A stretch of 50,131 nt of DNA from Polyangiaceae bacterium (lineage in GTDB: Bacteria; Myxococcota_A; Polyangia; Polyangiales; Polyangiaceae). Below the pieces are notes generated by a model. The model made no database searches. It saw only the letters and a program-made list of their open reading frames with translations, and was not told the origin of the DNA. Of the stretch, positions 33,401 to 40,506 are shown in pieces. The DNA lies in assembly GCA_947475525.1 (NCBI GenBank), contig CANJMI010000027.1:1-50131 (forward strand), in the 5' to 3' direction. The first letter of the stretch is position 1; each line of letters begins with the position of its first letter. Position numbers and translations under genes: made by a program.

Positions 33401-34306
33401 ATGAATGCATCGGGATTCGGCTTCCACTCCACCGCCGAGGAAGTGACCGCGACTGTCGATCTGCGCGGCAAAACCTGGCTCGTCACGGGAATCAACTCGG
33501 GCATCGGAAAAGAATCGGCACGGGTACTCGCGCTACGCGGTGCTCGCGTCATCGGTGCGGCCCGCACGGAGGCGAAGGCCCGCGAGACGTTCGCGCAACT
33601 CGGCATCGACGGCATCCCTCTCGCGTGCGACCTGTCGGAGCTCGCCTCGGTTCGAGCCGCCGTGAACACCGTTCACGCGACAAAGATCGAGCTTGACGGC
33701 ATCCTCGCCAACGCCGGGATCATGGCCCTCCCCGAGCTTCACCAAGCGCACGGGGTCGAGCTTCAATTCTTTACCAATCACGTCGGTCACTTCGTCCTCA
33801 CGACGGGACTCATCGACCGGCTCGCACCGAACGCGCGCGTCGTGATGGTGTCGAGCGGCGCGCACCGTTACGCCGCACAGCTTGGCCTCGAGCTCGAAAA
33901 CCTCGACGGCGCGAACGACTACCATCCGTGGCGCATGTATGGCCGCTCGAAGCTCGCCAACATTCTCTTTGCGCAGAGTCTCGCCGCGCGCTTCGCCACC
34001 GATGGCCTCGGACGCACGGCCTACTCCCTCCACCCCGGCGTGATCCGCACGAACCTCACGCGTCACATCGACGATGCCGAGACGCTCCTTGGCTCGATGG
34101 CGACCTCGATGAAGTCCATCGAGCAAGGGGCGGCCACATCGCTCTACGTCGCAACCCAACCCGGCCTCGACGCGCTCTCCGGTAGCTATTTCTCGGACTG
34201 CGCGCCTGCAAAGACCCTCCCGCAAGGAACTGACATGGCGTTGGCCGATGAGCTCTGGGAGGCTACCGTGCGGCTAGTCGCCGAGCGAAGCGGCGCGGAA
34301 GCCTGA
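33401..34306 (+). CDS. Short-chain dehydrogenase/reductase, retinol-dehydrogenase-like
   Basis: A 301-residue NAD(P)-dependent oxidoreductase of the classical SDR type. The cofactor motif TGINSGIG is at residues ~30-37, ILANAGIM holds the NAG motif, the catalytic serine is in VVMVSSGAH, and the catalytic YxxxK is Y181-GRS-K185. The sequence HPGVIRTNLTRH after it matches the WWOX/retinol-dehydrogenase branch, whose bacterial substrates are mostly unknown. The ~22 residues before the core are extra. It stands between hutU (divergent through the ABM gene) and rplS. Confidence 0.87.
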   Translation: MNASGFGFHSTAEEVTATVDLRGKTWLVTGINSGIGKESARVLALRGARVIGAARTEAKARETFAQLGIDGIPLACDLSELASVRAAVNTVHATKIELDGILANAGIMALPELHQAHGVELQFFTNHVGHFVLTTGLIDRLAPNARVVMVSSGAHRYAAQLGLELENLDGANDYHPWRMYGRSKLANILFAQSLAARFATDGLGRTAYSLHPGVIRTNLTRHIDDAETLLGSMATSMKSIEQGAATSLYVATQPGLDALSGSYFSDCAPAKTLPQGTDMALADELWEATVRLVAERSGAEA

Positions 34307-34357
34307 AGCGAGCGCGTGGGGATTCGGAACGGAAACGACCGAATTCCACGGGACAGG

Positions 34358-34385
34358 TTGACGCCACGGAGGGCACGTGCATAAT
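34358..34385 (+). promoter_or_regulatory. Sigma-70-type promoter for rplS
   Basis: TTGACG at 34358-34363 and CATAAT at 34380-34385, 16 bases apart, each one mismatch from the vegetative consensus. They lie 35 bases before the rplS start. A small hairpin CCCCTT-CA-AAGGGG (34392-34405) follows in the leader; ribosomal-protein leaders often self-regulate, but nothing more supports that here. Confidence 0.6.
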
Positions 34386-34420
34386 TCGCCGCCCCTTCAA
34401 AGGGGATTGCGGAGCAAGTT

Positions 34421-34774
34421 ATGAAGAGCCCGGTCGTTCAAGCCCTCGAAGCCTCCCTCATTCGTAGTGATCTACCCGTCTTTCGCTGCGGCGATACGGT
34501 GAAGGTCAATTACAAGGTCGTCGAAGGCGACAAGACCCGCGTCCAGGTTTTCCAGGGCGTCGTCATCAAGCGTCATCGCGCCGGAGCGCGGTCGACATTC
34601 ACGGTGCGTAAGGTGAGCTTCGGAACCGGCGTCGAGCGCATGTTCCCGCTGAACAGCCCGCGCATCGAGTCGATCGAGATTGCCTCGCGGGGCCTCGTGC
34701 GTCGTTCGCGTCTGTTTTACCTGCGGCAACTGTCGGGTAAGGCTGCTCGCGTTCGCGACGTCAAAGACCGCTGA
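34421..34774 (+). CDS. rplS: 50S ribosomal protein L19
   Basis: A 117-residue protein. FRCGDTVKVNYKVVEGDKTR, VFQGVVIKRH, STFTVRKVSFGTGVERMFP and the C-terminal RRSRLFYLRQLSGKAARV are unmistakable L19, which sits at the 30S-50S interface. GGAG six bases before the ATG is a good ribosome-binding site. In most bacteria rplS ends the operon rpsP-rimM-trmD-rplS; here it stands alone with its own promoter and terminator. The length is typical. Confidence 0.97.
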   Translation: MKSPVVQALEASLIRSDLPVFRCGDTVKVNYKVVEGDKTRVQVFQGVVIKRHRAGARSTFTVRKVSFGTGVERMFPLNSPRIESIEIASRGLVRRSRLFYLRQLSGKAARVRDVKDR

Positions 34775-34782
34775 TCGACCTC

Positions 34783-34801
34783 CGGAGAAGTTGATTCTCC
34801 G
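34783..34801 (+). terminator. First hairpin after rplS
   Basis: CGGAGAA-GTTGA-TTCTCCG is a perfect 7-base-pair stem with a 5-base loop, eight bases after the rplS stop. No U-tract follows, so it probably stabilises the mRNA end or works with the next hairpin. Confidence 0.45.
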
Positions 34802-34810
34802 AAGCGATGA

Positions 34811-34853
34811 GCGCCGGTGCCGGAAGGAATCCTTCGGCGCCGGCTTTCTTTAT
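34811..34853 (+). terminator. Rho-independent terminator of rplS
   Basis: GCCGGTGCCGGAAGG and CCTTCGGCGCCGGC pair into a long GC-rich stem with one bulge and the short loop AAT, followed at once by TTTCTTTATT. This is the clearest intrinsic terminator in the window. Confidence 0.8.
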
Positions 34854-34949
34854 TGATCCGCGCGGGAGCGTCTTGATTATGCTGCTTCCGTACGGTCTCT
34901 GTTGTGGGTGCGCTTTCGATGCCGCCACGTGGGGGCCATCGAGGACGTG

Positions 34950-36188
34950 ATGACCAAGTGTCTGCGTTGCGGTTCCGATAACCTCCCGACCTCGGGCCAG
35001 TGCCAAACGTGCGGCGCCCCGCTGCCCAGCAGCGCTGGTAGGCCCGCGGCCGGGCCGCCAGGCTTTGGACCCCCACCAGGGCCGCCAGGCTTTGGGCCCC
35101 CACCAGGGCCGCCAGGCTTTGGACCCCCACCAGGGCCGCCAGGCTTTGGACCGCCGCCAGGACCGCCAGGCTTCGGACCGCCGCCAGGACCGCCAGGCTT
35201 CGGACCGCCGCCAGGGCCGCCAGGCTTCGGACCGCCGCCAGGACCGCCAGGCTTCGGACCGCCGCCAGGGCCGCCAGGCTTTGGACCGCCGGCAGGGCCG
35301 CCAGGCTTTGGACCGCGACCAGGGCCGCCAGGCTTCGGACCGCCGCCAGGGCCGGCAGGCTTTGGACCGCCGCAAGGCCCGCCAGGCTTTGGACCGCCGC
35401 AAGGGCCGCCAGGCTTTGGACCGCCGCAAGGGCCGCCAGGCTTTGGACCGCCGCAAGGGCCGCCAGGCTTTGGACCGCCGCAAGGGCCACCAGGCTTTGG
35501 ACCGCCGCAAGGGCCACCAGACTTCGGACCGCCGCAAGGGCCGCCAGGCTTCGGACCGCCACCAGGCTTATCGGCCGCCAATCCCGGCTACCCGCCGCCC
35601 CCGGGCGCGCCTGGAGCGGGAGGCGACATGAACGCGCCGTCCCCCGCATTCCCGCAGCCCTCGAACTACGGACCGCCCCCGGGTTTCGGCCAGCCTCAAT
35701 CGGCCCCACGAGAGCCGTACCCGCCCGTGCCCGCCCAGGGTCGTGGGCCCTCGAGCTTCAGCCCGATGAGCCCCGTCCCTAGCGTCGAAGCTCCGCGCAT
35801 CGCCGGAGGGGCCGCAGCCACGGGTCCGCGACCGGATGACGTGGTCGATGCCGAGCCGAAGCGTGTGCTCGGAGGGTTTATCTATTCCTTCCAGGAAGAT
35901 GGCTTCGGGAAACACTGGGTGCTCTACGAAGGCGAGAACCTCGTCGGCCGCGCCGAGACCAACGTGAAATGCGAAGTGCCCGTTGCCCACGGCACGACGT
36001 CGACCCGCCACGCATCGCTGCGCTGCACAAACGGACAAATTACGCTTCAGGACATGAAGTCGACGAACGGCACCTACGTGAACGGTCGTAGGCTCGATCC
36101 CAACGTCCTCACCGCGCTCAATGACGGCGACCAGGTGAGGTTTGGCGGGTTCACGGTGAACCTCATCGTCGCCCGTCGACAACCCTAA
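34950..36188 (+). CDS. Zinc-ribbon / GPPGFGPPx-repeat / FHA-domain protein
   Basis: A 412-residue protein in three parts. Residues 4-21 form a zinc ribbon (C4-LR-C7 and C18-QT-C21). Residues ~35-205 are 19 copies of a nine-residue unit GPPGFGPP(P/Q), then a Pro/Gly linker to ~305. Residues ~310-412 are an FHA domain: GENLVGRAETNVKCEVPVAH, STRHASLRC, and MKSTNGTYVNGRRL. FHA domains bind phosphothreonine peptides, so this should read the output of Ser/Thr kinases. The Pro/Gly/Phe repeat resembles phase-separating or extensible linkers. The ATG at 34950 starts just before the first Cys. It heads a block with PP2C and FHA-ABC genes (gap 39 bases). Confidence 0.82.
   Translation: MTKCLRCGSDNLPTSGQCQTCGAPLPSSAGRPAAGPPGFGPPPGPPGFGPPPGPPGFGPPPGPPGFGPPPGPPGFGPPPGPPGFGPPPGPPGFGPPPGPPGFGPPPGPPGFGPPAGPPGFGPRPGPPGFGPPPGPAGFGPPQGPPGFGPPQGPPGFGPPQGPPGFGPPQGPPGFGPPQGPPGFGPPQGPPDFGPPQGPPGFGPPPGLSAANPGYPPPPGAPGAGGDMNAPSPAFPQPSNYGPPPGFGQPQSAPREPYPPVPAQGRGPSSFSPMSPVPSVEAPRIAGGAAATGPRPDDVVDAEPKRVLGGFIYSFQEDGFGKHWVLYEGENLVGRAETNVKCEVPVAHGTTSTRHASLRCTNGQITLQDMKSTNGTYVNGRRLDPNVLTALNDGDQVRFGGFTVNLIVARRQP
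35052..35564 (+). repeat. 19 tandem copies of a 27-bp coding unit
   Basis: The unit is GGGCCGCCAGGCTTTGGACC plus GCCGCCA, encoding GPPGFGPPP. Units 12-18 end in CAA (Gln) and the others mostly in CCA (Pro), so the array has grown in blocks. It contains no stop in several other frames, which produces long spurious open frames on both strands. Confidence 0.93.
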
Positions 36189-36227
36189 TTCTTTTGCGCG
36201 TCACGCATCTGGAATAGGACTACCTAG

Positions 36228-37343
36228 GTGCCGCCGAGCGGAATGCAACTCGAGTTCGCAACGGCTACCGATGCGGGCCTCGACCCGCACAAACGCGTCA
36301 ACGAAGACGCTTTTGGCCAGTTGGATTCAGGGGTCGGACATCTGTTCGTCGTCTGCGACGGCATGGGGGGTCACCTCGGCGGCAAGCAAGCAAGCGAGCT
36401 CGCCGTCAAGACGATCGTCGATGGCGTCGGGGCGACAAGTCCAAGTGAGGAACCCGTGCGCGCGCTCGTTGCGGCAATCCAAGAAGCGGCGCTGCGCGTC
36501 TTCGAGCTCGGCGGCCCGGCCCAGAACCCCCAACGCCCGGGCTCGACCTGCGTCTCGATGCTGTTCCGAGCAGGGTATCTCGAAATCGCGCACGTCGGAG
36601 ACAGCCGCGGCTACATGATTCGCGGCAAGCAGATCCAGCGGGTCACCCGCGACCATTCGTTCGTTCAAGAGCTGATCGACAGCGGCCGCCTGACCGAAAA
36701 AGAGGCGATTGGCCACCCCGAGTCGAACAAGATCACGCGCGCACTCGGAATGACGCCGACGGTCCGGGTGGAGACGCGAAATGAACCCCTGGAGCTCTTC
36801 GATGGCGACGTCTTCATCCTCGCGACCGACGGCCTCACCGACCTCGCCCAGAACCAAGACATCCTCGTCACCGCGCTCTCGTACCTCAAATCCGGCGGCC
36901 TTCAGACCGCCTGCAACGAGCTCGTCGCGCTCGCGAACCGTCGCGGCGGCCACGACAACATCACCGTGCAGATGGTTCGGGTCGTACGGACTGGACCAAA
37001 ACTCATCTCCACACACGTCGACGCGCCGCCCGCCGGTAGGGGTCCCGCGTCGGCAACCGTCGTTCAAGGACCACCCGGCCACACCGCACCCGGCGCTCCC
37101 CAATCGGGGGACTCGAACGATGCGCTGTCGCCCGGTCTGCAGGCTGGCCCGTACACGCTCGTCGGTGGGCCCTCCGCCCTTCCCAGCTATGCGGCGCCGC
37201 CATTCGGTGGTCAGCACGGCCCGCCGCAAAACCTCGCACCCGCGCCCGTCGGGCCGAACCCCCTGATGAACCTCGTCGTCGCGATGGCCGCGCTGATCGG
37301 CCTCCTTGTCGCCGCACTGATCTGGGCGCTCAAGCTGCGCTGA
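36228..37343 (+). CDS. PP2C-family Ser/Thr protein phosphatase with C-terminal membrane anchor
   Basis: A 371-residue protein. Residues ~6-255 form a PPM/PP2C phosphatase with the metal-binding motifs VNEDAFG, VVCDGMGGHLGG, HVGDSRGYMI, LATDGLTDL and GGHDNITVQMV, all with their Asp residues. A Pro/Gly/Ala-rich linker follows, ending in one C-terminal membrane helix (LMNLVVAMAALIGLLVAALI), which holds the catalytic domain on the cytoplasmic face. It should reverse Ser/Thr kinase phosphorylation, most likely of the FHA proteins' ligands encoded on either side. The start is GTG 36228; ATG 36243 is a close alternative. No kinase gene is in this window. Confidence 0.9.
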   Translation: MPPSGMQLEFATATDAGLDPHKRVNEDAFGQLDSGVGHLFVVCDGMGGHLGGKQASELAVKTIVDGVGATSPSEEPVRALVAAIQEAALRVFELGGPAQNPQRPGSTCVSMLFRAGYLEIAHVGDSRGYMIRGKQIQRVTRDHSFVQELIDSGRLTEKEAIGHPESNKITRALGMTPTVRVETRNEPLELFDGDVFILATDGLTDLAQNQDILVTALSYLKSGGLQTACNELVALANRRGGHDNITVQMVRVVRTGPKLISTHVDAPPAGRGPASATVVQGPPGHTAPGAPQSGDSNDALSPGLQAGPYTLVGGPSALPSYAAPPFGGQHGPPQNLAPAPVGPNPLMNLVVAMAALIGLLVAALIWALKLR

Positions 37344-37435
37344 CCTGCGTTTTTGTTGTGTTTTAACTGGCGCGGTACCCCAACCCTGGAATCCCAGCCC
37401 CCAAGCGCCCGCGACTTTCGCCCCGAGCAAGCCCC

Positions 37436-40400
37436 ATGATCCCAAGCTTCGGAAAACAAACCGTCACCATCGGCAGCCACCCTCAGTGCGACGTCGTGCT
37501 TCAAAGCGCAAACGTGGCTGCGGAGCACGGCAGGCTCGTCAACCAAGGGGGCGGCAAGCTCGTCTTTCTCAACGGCGGGGCAGGTCGCACGTTCGCCGGT
37601 GACCGTGAACTCGCGCCGAACGAAACGGTCAATTTTGATTTCCGACAAGCATTTCGTCTTGGCGACGTCGTCCTTCCGCTCGATCATCCGGCAATCACCG
37701 CGAGCCTGCTGTCGGTTGGCCAGGAGACCGCACAGCCGGGCCGCCTGATCATCGGACGGGATCCCTCGCGGGCCTCGCTGGTGCTTGGCCACTCCAGCGT
37801 ATCGAGCCTCCACTGCACGATCGCGCTGGATCGCATGATGGTGATCGACCACGACTCGACGAGCGGCACGTACGTCAACGGCGCGAGGCTCGTCGGCGGG
37901 CAACCGACCCCGCTACCGCCGCAAGGCTCCATCTTCATCGGACCTGTGCCCGTTCGCATCGACGTCTTGTTGCAGCTTGGTCATGCGCTCGCCGCAGGTG
38001 GAGCGGCGCAACCCTCCGCGGTCGCCCCAGTCGCCCTAGCGGCAGCAACCCCGAAGGTGGACCCCCCGACGGCGCTTGGCGGTGCCGGCAACGCAGGCGC
38101 GGCGATGGGAAAGCACAAGACCGTCTTCGGTCAGCTCGCGTTCACTCCCGGCGGCCCCGCCATTCGAACGATCGGCCGTACCCCCGACAACGACATCGTC
38201 ATCGCGCATGCCCAGGTCTCGAGCCGCCACGCGCAGGTCGAGCAAGCCAACGGTCGCGTGTACGTTACCGATCTCGGAAGCGCCAACGGCACCTACATCA
38301 ACGGCCAACGGCTCACGGCCGGGCAGCGCGTCGAAGTCGCCAACGGCCAGAAAATCTACATCGGGCCGATGCCGGTGCAGCTCCAGGTCGGTGCCGCCGG
38401 CGCGGTCGATGTCGTCAATGAAGGCTACAGCCAAGAGCGCTGGGCTGGCCGACCTCTCTACGAGATCGAAGCCTGGCAGCTCTGCCTCGAGGTCCCCGAT
38501 CGCGACAACAAAGCGAGCATGAAGGTGCTGCTCGATAACGTCTCGTTCAAGGCGCTACCGGGCGATATGATCGCGCTGATGGGACCGAGCGGCGCGGGCA
38601 AAACCACCCTCTTGCTGACCTTGAACGGTTACGTCCCACCGACCCATGGGCTCGTCAGAATCAACGGCGAGGACCTCTATTCGATCTACGATTTGCTGCG
38701 CGGCTCAATCGGCTACGTCCCGCAGGATGACCTCGTGCACTCCGAACTTACGGTCTTCGAGGCCGTCAGATACAGCGCCAAGATGCGGCTGCCGCCGGAC
38801 TACAGCGACGACGAGATACAAAAGCAGGTCAATCAGACGCTGCGCGATCTCGGCCTCGACTCGATCTCGCATCTGGAGATAGGAGCGCCCGAACGGAAGG
38901 TCCTCTCGGGCGGACAGCGAAAACGCGTCAACATCGCACTCGAGCTCGTCACCGACCCGGTCATCCTCTATCTCGATGAGCCCACCTCAGGGCTCGCTTC
39001 CGACGACGCGGCGAGCCTGATCGGTCTGCTGAGCGAGCTCGCGAAAGCGACTGGCAAGACGATCATCATGACGATCCATCAGCCCGCGAAAGAGGAGTAC
39101 GAAAAGTTCACTCACGCGCTCGTCCTCGGCTACGGCGGGGTGCCGATGTTCTTCGGACCGACCCTGCCCGACAGCTATCGTTTCTTCAGTGGCTACGAGC
39201 TGCGAACCCAGGGAAAATACGTAGAGCCGCCCGCGAGCGAGGTCGTCAATAACCCTCGCGACATGTTCGGAAAAATTGCCGAACGTGAAATTCCCATTCA
39301 CAAGCAGCTCCTCGCGCAGAACCCGCTCGCCCCGCGTACAGCCGCGCGAAACCAGGCGGCGAGGCTGTGGCGCGCCGAGTACTTCTCCGACACGAATCCC
39401 ATCTGCAAGGGGATGTATTCAGGAACCCGCTCGATCGGCACCGCCGACGGGCAACGCGGGATCCCCGCATCGCGTCCAAAGACCAGCGGGCAGTTCGGGT
39501 TGCTCTTTTCCCGCTACCTCAAAACGAAATTTCGCGACGTCACCGGTACCGCGATCATGTTCGCGCAGGCCCCTATCATCGGGGTGCTGCTCGCGGTCGT
39601 CTTCGGCGGGCAAACGGAGGCCTCGCCCGCCTGGTGCATCGGCGCGCTGCAAGACATCGCGAAACGCACGGGAAAAACCGGCGGCGGGGACATCTTGAAT
39701 CACTTGACGGCGACGCAAGATCACACCGGCGCCATGTTCTTTTTGGTGGTGAGCTCCGTGTGGTTCGGCACCTCGAACGCGGCGCGTGAAATCGTCCGTG
39801 AGCGCTCGATCTACGTGCGCGAGCGCATGGTGAATCTCGGATTGCTCAACTACGTGATGAGCAAGTTCGTGCTTCTTGCGCTCTTCTGCATCGTCCAGTG
39901 CACGGCGCTCCTCGCGATTGTGTTTTTCACCCTCGGCTTTCACGGCGGGGCCGCGGCCTTCGCCCAGGAGCTCGGCGCGCTCGTCTCGACCGCCGTCGCA
40001 TCGGTAGCAGTCGGCCTGTTGCTATCGACCGTCGTGACCTCGTCCGAGGCCGCCATGGCCCTCACGCCCATCGCCCTCATTCCACAAGTCGTCCTCGGTG
40101 GCTTGATGGTTCCGGCGACCACCATCCCAAAGCTATCGGCGCTGATGTACGTGATCCCCGCGCGCTGGGGCTTCGAGGCCGCGGTGGTCCCCGAGCGCGC
40201 CGCCATCAAGAACGATGCGGCATGGCTGATCAACCTGGGCTCACCCGAGCAGTCCAGCGCCACGGACTTCATCAAAGGAGGCAACTTTGAATGCGCGACC
40301 GCGCAGGTCGCCTCCGACTCGCTGAACGGCGCGTGGTCGTTTACGAATTACGACCAAGCCGTCATCCCGTTCCTCGTGCTCAGCACGATGACCGTGGTGC

Positions 40401-40447
40401 TCCTGGGGGCCGTGCTCGTGCTCTTGCGGCGCCGCGACCAGATGTGA
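37436..40447 (+). CDS. FHA-ABC transporter fusion (Rv1747-like ABCG half-transporter)
   Basis: A 1003-residue protein. Residues ~1-85 look like a reduced FHA fold (IGSHPQCDVVL). A clear FHA follows at ~100-180 (IGRDPSRASLVL, SSLHC, SGTYVNG) and another at ~240-320 (IGRTPDNDIVI, SSRHAQVE, NGTYINGQRL). The ABC domain at ~345-590 has Walker A GPSGAGKTT (383-391), signature LSGGQRKRV (490-498) and Walker B LYLDEPTSGLAS. Residues ~670-1000 are an ABC2-type membrane domain with six helices. It matches mycobacterial Rv1747 in order, where FHA phosphothreonine binding controls export of cell-envelope lipids. It follows the PP2C gene after 92 bases, so the phosphatase may set its activity. Confidence 0.9.
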   Translation: MIPSFGKQTVTIGSHPQCDVVLQSANVAAEHGRLVNQGGGKLVFLNGGAGRTFAGDRELAPNETVNFDFRQAFRLGDVVLPLDHPAITASLLSVGQETAQPGRLIIGRDPSRASLVLGHSSVSSLHCTIALDRMMVIDHDSTSGTYVNGARLVGGQPTPLPPQGSIFIGPVPVRIDVLLQLGHALAAGGAAQPSAVAPVALAAATPKVDPPTALGGAGNAGAAMGKHKTVFGQLAFTPGGPAIRTIGRTPDNDIVIAHAQVSSRHAQVEQANGRVYVTDLGSANGTYINGQRLTAGQRVEVANGQKIYIGPMPVQLQVGAAGAVDVVNEGYSQERWAGRPLYEIEAWQLCLEVPDRDNKASMKVLLDNVSFKALPGDMIALMGPSGAGKTTLLLTLNGYVPPTHGLVRINGEDLYSIYDLLRGSIGYVPQDDLVHSELTVFEAVRYSAKMRLPPDYSDDEIQKQVNQTLRDLGLDSISHLEIGAPERKVLSGGQRKRVNIALELVTDPVILYLDEPTSGLASDDAASLIGLLSELAKATGKTIIMTIHQPAKEEYEKFTHALVLGYGGVPMFFGPTLPDSYRFFSGYELRTQGKYVEPPASEVVNNPRDMFGKIAEREIPIHKQLLAQNPLAPRTAARNQAARLWRAEYFSDTNPICKGMYSGTRSIGTADGQRGIPASRPKTSGQFGLLFSRYLKTKFRDVTGTAIMFAQAPIIGVLLAVVFGGQTEASPAWCIGALQDIAKRTGKTGGGDILNHLTATQDHTGAMFFLVVSSVWFGTSNAAREIVRERSIYVRERMVNLGLLNYVMSKFVLLALFCIVQCTALLAIVFFTLGFHGGAAAFAQELGALVSTAVASVAVGLLLSTVVTSSEAAMALTPIALIPQVVLGGLMVPATTIPKLSALMYVIPARWGFEAAVVPERAAIKNDAAWLINLGSPEQSSATDFIKGGNFECATAQVASDSLNGAWSFTNYDQAVIPFLVLSTMTVVLLGAVLVLLRRRDQM

Positions 40448-40506
40448 CGAAGCCGCGCTTTCAGTCCTGGCACTCAGCAACCGCAGTGTTAAAGAGACCC
40501 TCCGTC

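Noticed and set aside
35052-35564. Regular repeat that could be mistaken for a CRISPR array
   Set aside because: The units are contiguous with no unique spacers, keep one reading frame and encode GPPGFGPPx.
34717-35709. Long open frames on the minus strand through the GPPGFG repeat (up to 330 codons)
   Set aside because: They exist only because the 27-bp repeat has no stops in those frames; they have no start signal or family likeness, and the plus-strand frame has a zinc ribbon and an FHA domain.
40448-40506. TGGCAC at 40469 as a sigma-54 promoter for the TonB receptor
   Set aside because: The required TTGC element at the -12 position is missing.
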